A stretch of 64,000 nt of DNA. Source: Corticicoccus populi (GTDB lineage: Bacteria > Bacillota > Bacilli > Staphylococcales > Salinicoccaceae). Below, in pieces: positions 25,987 through 34,307 of this stretch. Position 1 is the stretch's first letter. Each line of letters starts with the position of its first letter. The stretch lies in NCBI RefSeq assembly GCF_042686195.1, contig NZ_JBHUOQ010000001.1, positions 1,240,001-1,304,000 on the forward strand. The letters run 5' to 3'. The position numbers and the translations under genes are program-made. A model generated the notes under the pieces. It was not told the DNA's origin. It made no database searches and saw only the letters and a list, made by a program, of their open reading frames with translations.

Positions 25987-26643
25987 TTAATTTTCTTTGA
26001 AAAATTTTCTTACTTGAAATCTGACATTGTTACTCATAATAATTTTTCCATATTCTTCAACAATCATTGAAGGAAGATGCGTCGGTGCAGCATATTCTAA
26101 TAATTTTGCTTCAAGACCTTCAATTTTGTCAAAATCGAGGCGGTAGTCAAAGAAAATCTGATAGTAGTAATGGTTATTATATACATACAGTAAATCTTCA
26201 TATACTGTTTCATCAATATCTACTTCATGAGTATATTTAATTAGATCTTCAAAATCTTTAAATTCGACCATAACAGGTTCCTGTACAACCGGAATATCCT
26301 GTTCACGGGATTCCTGAATTGCTTTATCTAAAAACCCTTCAATGCTGTCTTCAGGAAGTTCAACATCGGAATGTTTCATCGTATACTGTTCATCGCCGTT
26401 CTGGGATTTGGATACAACCACTTCCACTCCCTTATCATAAGCATGAACCTGAATCCACAACGGTCCTTCCATAGTAAAGCCTTCCTCGTTCTCATCGTTG
26501 ACTTCATCCATCAATGACCAGAAAAATTCTTCTCCACGCTTTCTGTTCATCCATAAATCATCTCTATTGAATCCGCGCTTTTCAATATCCTGATAGGTGA
26601 TGAAGAATTTAATCGTCGACTCATTCACTCTTTCGATTCTCAT
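25987..26643 (-). CDS. mecA: Adaptor protein MecA
   Basis: Adaptor that targets proteins to ClpC/ClpP; in Bacillus the target is ComK. About 218 residues. The N-terminal target-binding part (M-R-I-E-R-V-N-E-S-T-I-K-F-F) and the C-terminal Clp-binding domain (about 130-218), separated by an acidic linker, fit the family. The ATG at 26643 is chosen because GAGGAAG is 8 nt upstream; the start at 26664 would add seven residues. This is the Clp adaptor, unrelated to the methicillin-resistance gene of the same name. Ends in the hairpin at 25922-25966. Confidence 0.92.
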   Translation of the reverse strand: MRIERVNESTIKFFITYQDIEKRGFNRDDLWMNRKRGEEFFWSLMDEVNDENEEGFTMEGPLWIQVHAYDKGVEVVVSKSQNGDEQYTMKHSDVELPEDSIEGFLDKAIQESREQDIPVVQEPVMVEFKDFEDLIKYTHEVDIDETVYEDLLYVYNNHYYYQIFFDYRLDFDKIEGLEAKLLEYAAPTHLPSMIVEEYGKIIMSNNVRFQVRKFFKEN

Positions 26644-26738
26644 AACATTCACTTCCTCTCGCAAGTGTTCTTAATATTATTATACCTTAATTTGGATAAA
26701 TAAAACCAGTTTCCGAAATTTGTGAGTTTCATTATACG

Positions 26739-26774
26739 AAAAAAGTCTGTAGAAATCAATTCTACAGACTTTTA
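26739..26774 (-). terminator. Terminator of spx
   Basis: Stem AAAGTCTGTAGAA / TTCTACAGACTTT with a 5-6-nt loop, followed on the reverse strand by TTTTTTCG, about 55 nt after the spx stop. Confidence 0.9.
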
Positions 26775-26829
26775 CCGATTTTAGTATATATTAGTTTTAA
26801 GGGGGGACTATTTTATACTTAAGTTATGC

Positions 26830-27228
26830 TTACATTTCCGCCAGACGTTTTGCTTCCATCAAATGGAACGTTCTTACTTTACGCGGCAGGAATCGGCGGA
26901 TTTCATCTTCGTTATAACCGACTTGAAGACGTTTTTCATCCATGATAATCGGACGTCTCAACAGACCCGGATTTTCCATGATTAATGTGTATAGTTCCTG
27001 CATAGGTAATGAATCGATATCTACATTTAACTTTTGATATGTTTTAGACCGTGTTGAAATAATCTCGTCAGTTCCGTCTTCCGTCATTCTCAAAATCGCT
27101 TTCACTTCTTCTAAAGTTAATGGCTCTGAGAATATATTTCTTTCTGTATAGGGAATATCATTTTCTTGTAACCACGCTTTAGCTTTACGGCATGACGTAC
27201 AACTTGGAGAAGTAAAAAGTGTTACCAT
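26830..27228 (-). CDS. spx: Transcriptional regulator Spx
   Basis: Global disulfide-stress regulator that binds the RNA polymerase alpha C-terminal domain. 132 residues with the redox switch C10-T-S-C13 in the ArsC-like fold and the conserved R-P-I-I-x-D-E-K-R-L-Q-V-G segment. It is nearly identical to my recollection of S. aureus Spx over most of its length. Protein level is set by YjbH/ClpXP (yjbH in this window). Monocistronic with its own terminator, divergent from trpS. Confidence 0.97.
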   Translation of the reverse strand: MVTLFTSPSCTSCRKAKAWLQENDIPYTERNIFSEPLTLEEVKAILRMTEDGTDEIISTRSKTYQKLNVDIDSLPMQELYTLIMENPGLLRRPIIMDEKRLQVGYNEDEIRRFLPRKVRTFHLMEAKRLAEM

Positions 27229-27276
27229 AATAACTCACACTCCAATAATTTATTTTTGTAATAATAGCTTATACCC

Positions 27277-27320
27277 GGATGGGACATAATTCAATCATAC
27301 ATTTGGTTGAATTTCCATCC
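27277..27320 (-). promoter_or_regulatory. Imperfect inverted repeat upstream of spx
   Basis: Arms GGATGG...AATTCAA (27277-27294) and TTGAATT...CCATCC (27306-27320) about 50-90 nt before the spx start. There is no T-run. It may be an operator or an mRNA leader hairpin. I do not recognise the binding protein. Confidence 0.4.
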
Positions 27321-27443
27321 ATCAACTATTTACAATTCATATTATATCGGTCGAACATTAAAATAAAATGAGAAAACGTTAATAATCATACAAAAAAATA
27401 AAAAAATTTAAGTGAAGAACAATCAATTTACACGTCTCTCTTA

Positions 27444-27472
27444 TTGCAGTCCATAAAAAAGTCTATTATTAT
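27444..27472 (+). promoter_or_regulatory. Promoter of trpS
   Basis: TTGCAG (27444-27449), 17-nt spacer, TATTAT (27467-27472), about 34 nt before the trpS ATG. The leader is too short for a T-box, so trpS does not appear to be controlled by tRNA-Trp charging here. Confidence 0.65.
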
Positions 27473-27505
27473 AGATGTTAATATGAAATGAAGGTGACAT
27501 TATTT

Positions 27506-28504
27506 ATGAAGACATTATTTTCAGGTGTACAGCCAAGCGGTATCCCGACAATCGGGAACTATATTGGCGCATATAAACAATTTACAGAACTGCAGGATCA
27601 ATATGACTCATATTTCTGCATCGTAGACCAGCATGCTGTAACCGTCCCTCAGGACCGTTTAAAACTGCGTGAGAACATACGGAAGCTCGCTGCCATTTAT
27701 CTTGCTTCAGGTTTAAATCCGGAGAAGATTACTTTATTTATACAAAGTGAAGTCGCAGCACACGCAAAGGCCGCATGGATGCTTCAATGCGTCGGTTATG
27801 TCGGCGAATTCGAACGCATGACGCAGTATAAAGATAAATCAAGAAAACAGAGTACTAAAGACGGTATCAGCCTGGGGCTCCTGACTTACCCTGCATTAAT
27901 GGCTTCCGATATTTTAATATACGGCTCTGACATTGTTCCTGTCGGTGACGATCAGGGGCAGCATCTGGAATTAACGAGAAACCTTGCGGAGAGATTCAAC
28001 AATAAATACAATGATATTTTTACTGTTCCGGAAGTCAAACATCCAGAAGTCGGCGGCAGAATCATGAGCCTTAACGATCCGACTAAAAAAATGAGTAAAA
28101 GTGATGACAACCAAAAATCATTTATCTCACTGCTTGATGAACCGAGACTTGCTGCGAAGAAAATCCGCAGTGCAGTGACTGATTCTGACAGCGAGGTTAA
28201 ATATGATAAAGAGAATAAGCCGGGAATTTCAAATCTGCTGACGATTTACAGCAGCCTTACTGATGAATCCATCCCGTCTCTTGAGAAAAAATATGACGGT
28301 GAAAATTACGGTACTTTTAAAGGTGATCTTGCCGGTGTTGTTGAAACATTCTTAACTGAATTCCAGGAGAAAGTAAACTACTACCTGGAAAGTGATGAAC
28401 TGGATGAGATTTTAGACCGCGGCCGTGATAATGCCAGCAGAAAAGCAGACAAAATGGTGGCAAAAATGGAACGTGCTATGGGTCTTGGAAGAAAAAGAAG
28501 ATAG
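27506..28504 (+). CDS. trpS: Tryptophanyl-tRNA synthetase
   Basis: Class I aminoacyl-tRNA synthetase charging tRNA-Trp. About 332 residues. The HIGH-type motif is T-I-G-N-Y-I-G near residues 15-21 and the KMSKS loop is K-K-M-S-K-S-D. The ATG at 27506 is preferred, with AAGGTGA 8 nt upstream; the ATG at 27488 overlaps that site. Monocistronic, divergent from spx, ending in a strong terminator. Confidence 0.97.
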   Translation: MKTLFSGVQPSGIPTIGNYIGAYKQFTELQDQYDSYFCIVDQHAVTVPQDRLKLRENIRKLAAIYLASGLNPEKITLFIQSEVAAHAKAAWMLQCVGYVGEFERMTQYKDKSRKQSTKDGISLGLLTYPALMASDILIYGSDIVPVGDDQGQHLELTRNLAERFNNKYNDIFTVPEVKHPEVGGRIMSLNDPTKKMSKSDDNQKSFISLLDEPRLAAKKIRSAVTDSDSEVKYDKENKPGISNLLTIYSSLTDESIPSLEKKYDGENYGTFKGDLAGVVETFLTEFQEKVNYYLESDELDEILDRGRDNASRKADKMVAKMERAMGLGRKRR

Positions 28505-28510
28505 TGAACA

Positions 28511-28535
28511 GCATCTCCCGCGGGAGATGCTTTTT
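28511..28535 (+). terminator. Terminator of trpS
   Basis: Perfect 20-bp palindrome GCATCTCCCGCGGGAGATGC followed by TTTTT, 6 nt after the stop. Confidence 0.9.
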
Positions 28536-28560
28536 GAATGCTGCATTCAGAAATAAATAA

Positions 28561-28596
28561 TCCGGGCTGATTGGGAAAGTTCCCAATCAGCCCGGA
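28561..28596 (-). terminator. Terminator of fabHF
   Basis: Long GC-rich stem TCCGGGCTGATTGGGAA / TTCCCAATCAGCCCGGA with a 2-3-nt loop, 28 nt after the fabF stop. The tail on the reverse strand is TTATTTATTT, which is interrupted, so it may also work from the trpS side. Confidence 0.8.
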
Positions 28597-28623
28597 TTTA
28601 TATTTTATTTAATATTCAGATGC

Positions 28624-29868
28624 TTATGCTTCTTCATATTTTTTCAATAGTAAAGTTGCGTTATGTCCGCCGAAACCTAAACTGTTTGTCAGTGCATATT
28701 TAAGGTCTGCATCCACAGTGCCGTCCGGTACATAGTTTAAATCACATTCCGGATCCGGGTTCGTCAGGTTAATTGTCGGATGGACTTTACCTTCTTTTAA
28801 GCTTAATGCCGTAATAATCGCTTCCATACCGCCTGTTGCGCCGAGCAGATGACCTGTCATTGACTTGGTAGAGTTAATCAATAGGCTGTGGGCATGGTCG
28901 CCGAACACTGTTTTAATTGCCAGTGTTTCATATAAGTCGTTATACGGCGTACTTGTACCGTGGGCATTAATATAACCGACTTCTTCCGGCTGGATACCGC
29001 CGTCTTTCATCGCTTCTTTCATCGCACGGGCACCGCCCTCACCATTTTCTGCAGGTGCTGTAATATGGTGGGCATCTCCTGTAGAACCGTATCCAACAAC
29101 TTCAGCATAAATTTTCGCACCGCGTGCTTTCGCATGCTCAAGTTCTTCGAGAATAACTATCCCGGCACCTTCACCCATTACAAAGCCGCTTCTGTCTTTA
29201 GAAAACGGTACAGATGCATAGTTTGGATCATCTGAGTTTGCGAGTGCTTTATTTGCCTGAAAGCCTGCCATTCCCATATTTGTAATCGGTGCTTCTGCAC
29301 CACCTGTAATCATTACGTCAGCCTGACCGCGCGCAATGATTTTGAACGCATCACCGATTGAGTTGGTACCTGTCGCACACGCAGTCACCGTTGCACCGTT
29401 CGGTCCTTTCGCACCATGACGAATCGATACCTGGCCGCTTGCCATATCTGGAATCATCATCGGTACAAAGAACGGACTCACACGGCGTGGTCCTTTATCA
29501 CGTAATACATTCAAACCGTCTTCAAGTGCCTGGATTCCACCGATACCGGATCCAATCCATACACCGACACGTTCAGCATTTTCTGCATTGATTTCAAGCG
29601 CAGAATCTTTCACTGCTTCATCAGAAGCAACCACTGCATATTGTGTAAAGCGGTCCATTCTGCGTGCCTCTTTACGGTCAATATAGTCTTCTATATCAAA
29701 GTTTTTTAATTCACCTGCAACATTCACAGTAAATTTACTTGTATCAATTCTTGTAATTTCACTGATTCCGTTAACACCTTTCAAGGCATTTTCCCAAGTC
29801 TCAGGTACTGTATTTCCAATTGGTGTTAATGCGCCTAATCCTGTCATAACAACTCTACGATTTGTCAT
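28624..29868 (-). CDS. fabF: 3-oxoacyl-[ACP] synthase II
   Basis: Condensing enzyme that elongates acyl-ACP with malonyl-ACP. 414 residues. The catalytic Cys-His-His set is visible: T-A-C-A-T-G-T-N, A-H-G-T-S-T-P-Y-N-D and T-G-H-L-L-G-A-T-G. It starts inside the last codons of fabH (14-nt overlap), so the two are translationally coupled. The transcript should start at the FapR-controlled promoter upstream of fabH. Confidence 0.97.
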   Translation of the reverse strand: MTNRRVVMTGLGALTPIGNTVPETWENALKGVNGISEITRIDTSKFTVNVAGELKNFDIEDYIDRKEARRMDRFTQYAVVASDEAVKDSALEINAENAERVGVWIGSGIGGIQALEDGLNVLRDKGPRRVSPFFVPMMIPDMASGQVSIRHGAKGPNGATVTACATGTNSIGDAFKIIARGQADVMITGGAEAPITNMGMAGFQANKALANSDDPNYASVPFSKDRSGFVMGEGAGIVILEELEHAKARGAKIYAEVVGYGSTGDAHHITAPAENGEGGARAMKEAMKDGGIQPEEVGYINAHGTSTPYNDLYETLAIKTVFGDHAHSLLINSTKSMTGHLLGATGGMEAIITALSLKEGKVHPTINLTNPDPECDLNYVPDGTVDADLKYALTNSLGFGGHNATLLLKKYEEA

Positions 29869-30826
29869 GTGTATCCTCCTTATTTTTACCCCATGTTAAA
29901 CAAATTGCCCCCCAGGTTAAACCGCCGCCGAAGCCGACAAGGACAATATTATCTCCTGATTTTATTTTACCATTATCCAGCTCATATTGGAGACTTAAAG
30001 GTATAGAAGCCGCAGAAGTATTTCCATAACGGTCTACCGTACAGCTCATTTTCTCCTCTGGTAAGTTCATGCGTTCACGTGCAGCGTTCATGATTCTGAT
30101 ATTTGCCTGATGCGGTATGAGCATATCAATTTCAGTCGATTCAAGACCGGCCTCATTTGTCACATTGACACTTGATTCACCCATCTGCCGTACAGCAAAC
30201 TTAAACACCTCACGGCCATTCATCTTGATATTACCGGATTCTCTGTCGTCATACAAATACTTTCCACCGGCACCTTTACTGCCGATTTCAAATGATTTAA
30301 TACCGAATCCTTCATCTACTTCACCGATTACAGCAGCCCCGGCACCATCACCGAATAAAACAGCTGTTGAACGATCTGTGAAATCTGTAATTTTCGAAAG
30401 TTTATCAACACCGACAACTAAAACATTTTTATACGTACCGGCCTGGATAAACTGACTTGCAGTAACAACACCGTAAATAAAGCCCGTACATGCTGCAAGC
30501 TGGTCCATGGACGGAATGTTACCGATACCAAGACGTTCCTGCACCATATTGGCAACTGTCGGAAAATTATGGTCTCCTGTTGACGTCGCAACAATAATTA
30601 AATCTAGATCATCTTTTGATATTCCTGAATTCTCAATCGCAGCTTCTGCCGCATGAAAGGCCATATCGCTTGTTTCTACATCATCACCGGCGAAACGACG
30701 TTCTCTTATACCCGTCATTTCTCTTATCCATTCATCAGATGTATCTAAAATTTTCTCAAAGTCAGCATTGGTCATGACTTTATCAGGTACATAGGTTCCA
30801 AGTCCTAAAACACCCACGTTTTTCAT
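29855..30826 (-). CDS. fabH: 3-oxoacyl-[ACP] synthase III
   Basis: Starts fatty-acid synthesis by condensing acetyl- or branched acyl-CoA with malonyl-ACP. 323 residues. The triad is seen in L-A-A-C-T-G-F, P-H-Q-A-N-I-R and Y-G-N-T-S-A-A-S. Branched-chain starter preference is expected from the taxonomic group but cannot be read from the sequence. First gene of fabHF; a FapR operator lies 25 nt upstream of the start codon. Confidence 0.97.
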   Translation of the reverse strand: MKNVGVLGLGTYVPDKVMTNADFEKILDTSDEWIREMTGIRERRFAGDDVETSDMAFHAAEAAIENSGISKDDLDLIIVATSTGDHNFPTVANMVQERLGIGNIPSMDQLAACTGFIYGVVTASQFIQAGTYKNVLVVGVDKLSKITDFTDRSTAVLFGDGAGAAVIGEVDEGFGIKSFEIGSKGAGGKYLYDDRESGNIKMNGREVFKFAVRQMGESSVNVTNEAGLESTEIDMLIPHQANIRIMNAARERMNLPEEKMSCTVDRYGNTSAASIPLSLQYELDNGKIKSGDNIVLVGFGGGLTWGAICLTWGKNKEDTHDKS

Positions 30827-30850
30827 TTGATCACACCTTATAATCTCATA

Positions 30851-30867
30851 TTATTACTAGGTACTAA
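30851..30867 (-). promoter_or_regulatory. FapR operator upstream of fabHF
   Basis: On the reverse strand TTAGTACCTAGTAATAA, matching the FapR consensus TTAGTACCTnnTACTAA with small deviations in the second arm. With the fabI site, both fatty-acid units in the window are predicted FapR targets. Confidence 0.8.
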
Positions 30868-31139
30868 TTTATCACAATTAATAAAAATCTACAATTAAAA
30901 TAATTATCGCATGCATCACCTGCAGAAATACATGACTCATTTCATTTTATAATTTCATATGGATTATTTCCAGTTTTATAAGTAAATACGCTGTTTGTTC
31001 TTCCTGTGATCCCTTCGCTTTAAATAATTTCTTCTATTATACTGTCTTTAATATACCAACTTGACTGTTTTAACATAAAAATATCAAGTCATAAAAAGTA
31101 AATATGTATATGCTTGATACATGGAATTGAAAGGGTTGA

Positions 31140-32015
31140 ATGTTAATGCTTAAAAATTTAAATGATGCTGTAGAATATATTGAACGTCATTTAACAGAAG
31201 ATATATCCAGCGAAGATGTTGCAGATTATGTAGGAGAGTCAGACTTTCATTTCAAAAAAATCTTTCAGGCTCTTGCAGGAATCTCTTTAAATCAGTACAT
31301 TAAACAGCGGAAATTTTCAGTTGCCGGACAGGCGCTTTTTCACGGAGAAACTGTCACAGATATTGCTTTTAAGTTTGGTTATCAATCTGTGGAGGGTTTC
31401 TCCAGAGCATTTAAAAACTGGTGTGGATTTCTGCCTTCTGAAGTAAAGAAAAACAATACAATACTTTCTTTTCCAAAGTTGACTTTCTATATTGATGTGA
31501 AAGGTGGAGAAACAATGGAAACAAGAATCGTCGAAATGCCTGCTTTTCAATTTGCAGGTGTACAAAAAAGAGTTCCGATACAGTTTGAAGGGGTCAATCA
31601 TGCTGTCAAAGAACTTGCAGACAGTATTACAGACAGTCAGAAAGAAGAGATGAGATGCATACAGAATATTGATCCCCGGCAGATTGTCAATGTGTCTTAC
31701 GATGCAGATGAAAACTTCATTAAAGAAGAAGGCGGATTAACACACATGATTGGTGTATTAACCACCTCTGAAAATATTAAAGACTGCCTCGAGACAATTA
31801 ATGTTCCCGCAAACACCTGGGCCGTATTTCCGAATGAAGGACCGTTTCCTGAAACACTGCAGAATACTATGGCACAGATTGCTGCAGAATGGTTTCCGTC
31901 ATCCAACTTTGAACAGCTGGATGTACCTGGATTTTCATTAACTGAAATGAGCCAAAGTCGTGACAGCTATGCTTATAGTGAAGTATGGATTCCAGTTAAG
32001 AAAAAAGAAAAGTAA
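31140..32015 (+). CDS. AraC-family transcriptional regulator with GyrI-like effector domain
   Basis: Transcription factor of 291 residues. An AraC/XylS double helix-turn-helix fills residues 5-105 (I-A-F-K-F-G-Y-Q-S-V-E-G-F-S-R-A-F), and a GyrI-like small-molecule-binding domain fills about 125-290, starting at M-E-T-R-I-V. This is the layout of Rob/BmrR-type regulators that sense lipophilic compounds. An alternative ATG at 31146 is better spaced from AAAGGG. Neighbours are fabHF (divergent) and oppA (convergent), neither an obvious target. It appears to be a single-gene unit; the target is unknown. Confidence 0.85.
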   Translation: MLMLKNLNDAVEYIERHLTEDISSEDVADYVGESDFHFKKIFQALAGISLNQYIKQRKFSVAGQALFHGETVTDIAFKFGYQSVEGFSRAFKNWCGFLPSEVKKNNTILSFPKLTFYIDVKGGETMETRIVEMPAFQFAGVQKRVPIQFEGVNHAVKELADSITDSQKEEMRCIQNIDPRQIVNVSYDADENFIKEEGGLTHMIGVLTTSENIKDCLETINVPANTWAVFPNEGPFPETLQNTMAQIAAEWFPSSNFEQLDVPGFSLTEMSQSRDSYAYSEVWIPVKKKEK

Positions 32016-32018
32016 CAA

Positions 32019-32046
32019 AAATGACACCCGCAGAAGCGGGTGTCAT
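32019..32046. terminator. Bidirectional terminator between the AraC-type regulator and oppA
   Basis: Stem AATGACACCCGC / GCGGGTGTCATT with a 4-nt loop. On the reverse strand it is followed by TTTTTG, which suits oppA; on the forward strand the tail CATTTAAT is weaker. Confidence 0.8.
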
Positions 32047-32057
32047 TCATTTAATAC

Positions 32058-33887
32058 TTATTCAGATAAACCAACATTGTATAACGCATGCTCATCACTG
32101 AATGCTACTTCCTCGGAGTAGTTTACAACCTGCTCACTAACCGGGTTCACATATGCACGGTAAAGTGTTGGGATAACAGGCATTTCTTCAACCATTAATT
32201 CCTGCCACTGGTTATAGACATCCATACGGTAGTCTATATCAAATGCTTCTTCAGAAACGCCCTGTGCAATCAGCTCATTGCTTTCTTCAGTTGCATAACG
32301 CGGGTAGTTGAATGATGCGTTAGGACCGTATAAACCACCTGGGTCTACATCAGTACCTACACTCCATGCACCTTGGTAGATATCAATTGATGGATCGTCG
32401 TTTTCAACCATGTCATAGAATGTGTTGAACTCGATTAAACGTCCGTTTGTTAAAACAACATTCAAACCAATTTCTCTCCATGACTGGATGTAGTAGTTTG
32501 CAAGAGGTTCAGCGATGTCGCCGCCGCTCATTGATGCAAACTGAATTTCAAGTGGTTCACCGTCCGGATCTTCACGAAGACCGTCGCCGTCCACATCTTC
32601 ATAGCCTGCTTCATCCAAGATGCGGTTTGCTTCTTCCGGATTATAGTCAGGTACTTCTACTTCGTCATTATGCCAGCTTGCATGGTAAGGCGTAATCAGT
32701 GAAGTTGCTTTCCAGCGTAAGCCGTTGTAGAAACGTTCGCCGATTGCATCGTTATCCATCGCGTGCCACATTGCACGGCGGAGTTCTTTGTCGCCCATTT
32801 TCATTTCATCCGGCGTATAGTTTACCTGGCTGTTTTCAGCATCCCAGGATCCTAATTTAAAGCCGATGTAAGTGTAAGAACCTTCAAGCTGTGCAAGCCA
32901 CTCGACACCTTCCATGTCCGCTACATCAGGGAACTGGTCAGTCGGGAAGCCTTCTACGTAATGAATATCGCCGCTTTCTACTGCATTAACAATAGAAGAT
33001 GGTGAAATTACAGATACTTCAACTCCGTCAAGCTGAGGCTCGCCTCTCCAGTAATCTTCGTTCTTAGTGTAAACAATTGCCTCACCCGGTGTAATTGAAT
33101 CTACCATGTAAGGTCCGATACCAATCGGGTTTTCACGAGTCTGAGGTGCTGCTGACATATCCGCCACTTCTACACCCTCATAGTAGTGTTCAGGGAATAA
33201 GTAAGCCCAGAAACCGCCCGCTGTCAGTGATGGTGAAAGTGCCGTATAAGTAAATACTGCTGTCTGATCATCAATCACTTCAATACCGGAAATTTCATCT
33301 GCTTCTCCAGCCTGGTACTCATTGTATCCTTCAATTAACGTGAAACCTTCATCTGCTGCACGAACACCGTCATAATCCGGATGTCCGATGATTTCATGAG
33401 AAGCAACATAGTCATTGATTGTTGCAGGTTCTCCGTCATGCCATGTTACATTTTCGTTTAATGTGAAAGTAACCTGTTTGTTCTCCTCATCAACTTCAAA
33501 TGTCATTGCACCGTCATTTGTATATTGTAAATCCTCATCTACTGTAAATACTGATTCATCAAAATAGCTTAGCATAATAGAATCTGGGTTACCGTTATAA
33601 AACGCCCAGTTCAAAGTGCCTTCAAATGGTGTATCAGAAGAATATCCGACTTTTAAAACGCCTTCTCCTGTTGGTTCTGCATCATTTGAAACTGTTTGAG
33701 GGAAATCCTCATAGTTATACACATCTCCAGATGCTTCTCCGCTGTCCCCGCCTTCTGATTCTTCAGTATCATCTGTACCTTCATCGCCAGAAGAGTCGTC
33801 GTTACCACCGCCGCATGCAGCAAGCGCTAAAACGAAAACCAACATCATAAAAAACGTAATTCTTGACCACGATAATTTCGTCATCAT
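32058..33887 (-). CDS. oppA: Oligopeptide ABC transporter substrate-binding lipoprotein (copy 1)
   Basis: Lipid-anchored peptide-binding protein feeding OppBCDF. 609 residues. The lipoprotein signal ends at L-A-L-A-A-C with Cys25, followed by a Gly/Ser/Glu/Asp-rich linker and an SBP family 5 domain. An Asp-rich loop D-V-D-G-D-G (about residue 427) may bind calcium. It is strongly acidic. Copy 2 lies directly upstream with very high identity over the mature domain; differences gather in the signal, linker and C-terminal tail. A 421-nt spacer with a strong CodY-like box precedes it, so the two copies may be expressed separately. Confidence 0.9.
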   Translation of the reverse strand: MMTKLSWSRITFFMMLVFVLALAACGGGNDDSSGDEGTDDTEESEGGDSGEASGDVYNYEDFPQTVSNDAEPTGEGVLKVGYSSDTPFEGTLNWAFYNGNPDSIMLSYFDESVFTVDEDLQYTNDGAMTFEVDEENKQVTFTLNENVTWHDGEPATINDYVASHEIIGHPDYDGVRAADEGFTLIEGYNEYQAGEADEISGIEVIDDQTAVFTYTALSPSLTAGGFWAYLFPEHYYEGVEVADMSAAPQTRENPIGIGPYMVDSITPGEAIVYTKNEDYWRGEPQLDGVEVSVISPSSIVNAVESGDIHYVEGFPTDQFPDVADMEGVEWLAQLEGSYTYIGFKLGSWDAENSQVNYTPDEMKMGDKELRRAMWHAMDNDAIGERFYNGLRWKATSLITPYHASWHNDEVEVPDYNPEEANRILDEAGYEDVDGDGLREDPDGEPLEIQFASMSGGDIAEPLANYYIQSWREIGLNVVLTNGRLIEFNTFYDMVENDDPSIDIYQGAWSVGTDVDPGGLYGPNASFNYPRYATEESNELIAQGVSEEAFDIDYRMDVYNQWQELMVEEMPVIPTLYRAYVNPVSEQVVNYSEEVAFSDEHALYNVGLSE

Positions 33888-33930
33888 TTTTCCTCCCCTT
33901 TTTAATATGAGTTTAAACTAATATATACTC

Positions 33931-33953
33931 AAATTTCAGTCGGTCTGAAATTT
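33931..33953 (-). promoter_or_regulatory. Inverted repeat in the oppA copy 1 leader
   Basis: AAATTTCAG / CTGAAATTT around a 5-nt centre, 44-66 nt before the start codon. Each arm resembles half of a CodY box. It could be an operator or an mRNA hairpin. Confidence 0.5.
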
Positions 33954-34127
33954 AGTACCAATATTTGGATTAGAATTTCTTGATGTAATAATTATGTAAT
34001 GTTCTTATTAATTATAATAGCATAATTGTCAGAAAAATCAATTTCAAATTACATTTTATAGTGTAATTAAACACAATTATTTCCATGTTATATTTTATAA
34101 CACTATAAAAATAAGGAGTACTTAATT

Positions 34128-34142
34128 AATTTTCTGATAATT
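34128..34142 (-). promoter_or_regulatory. CodY box upstream of oppA copy 1
   Basis: AATTTTCTGATAATT matches the CodY consensus AATTTTCWGAAAATT at 14 of 15 positions. It lies about 240 nt upstream of the oppA start, in the otherwise gene-free AT-rich stretch 33888-34260. Opp genes are known CodY targets in staphylococci. Confidence 0.65.
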
Positions 34143-34261
34143 TCATTATAAAAATATTAAAAGTTTTTCTATTACAATTTTAATTATAAATTAATACCCG
34201 AAAATGTAAAGGCTTTCATAAATTATTTTATAATTAATTTTTTTCTTTGAAATAAAAAATA

Positions 34262-34292
34262 ATAACCGGCATATATAATATACGCCGGTTAC
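34262..34292 (-). terminator. Terminator of oppA copy 2
   Basis: Stem TAACCGGCGTATAT / ATATGCCGGTTA (one wobble) followed on the reverse strand by TTATTTTTTATTT, about 15 nt after the stop at 34308. Confidence 0.8.
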
Positions 34293-34307
34293 TGCTCTTA
34301 TTAAAGA

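Noticed and set aside
25987..26643. Methicillin-resistance mecA
   Set aside because: The product is the small Clp adaptor MecA, which shares only the name with the PBP2a gene.
27229..27505. T-box leader for trpS
   Set aside because: The promoter is about 34 nt from the start codon and no T-box sequence or terminator hairpin is present.
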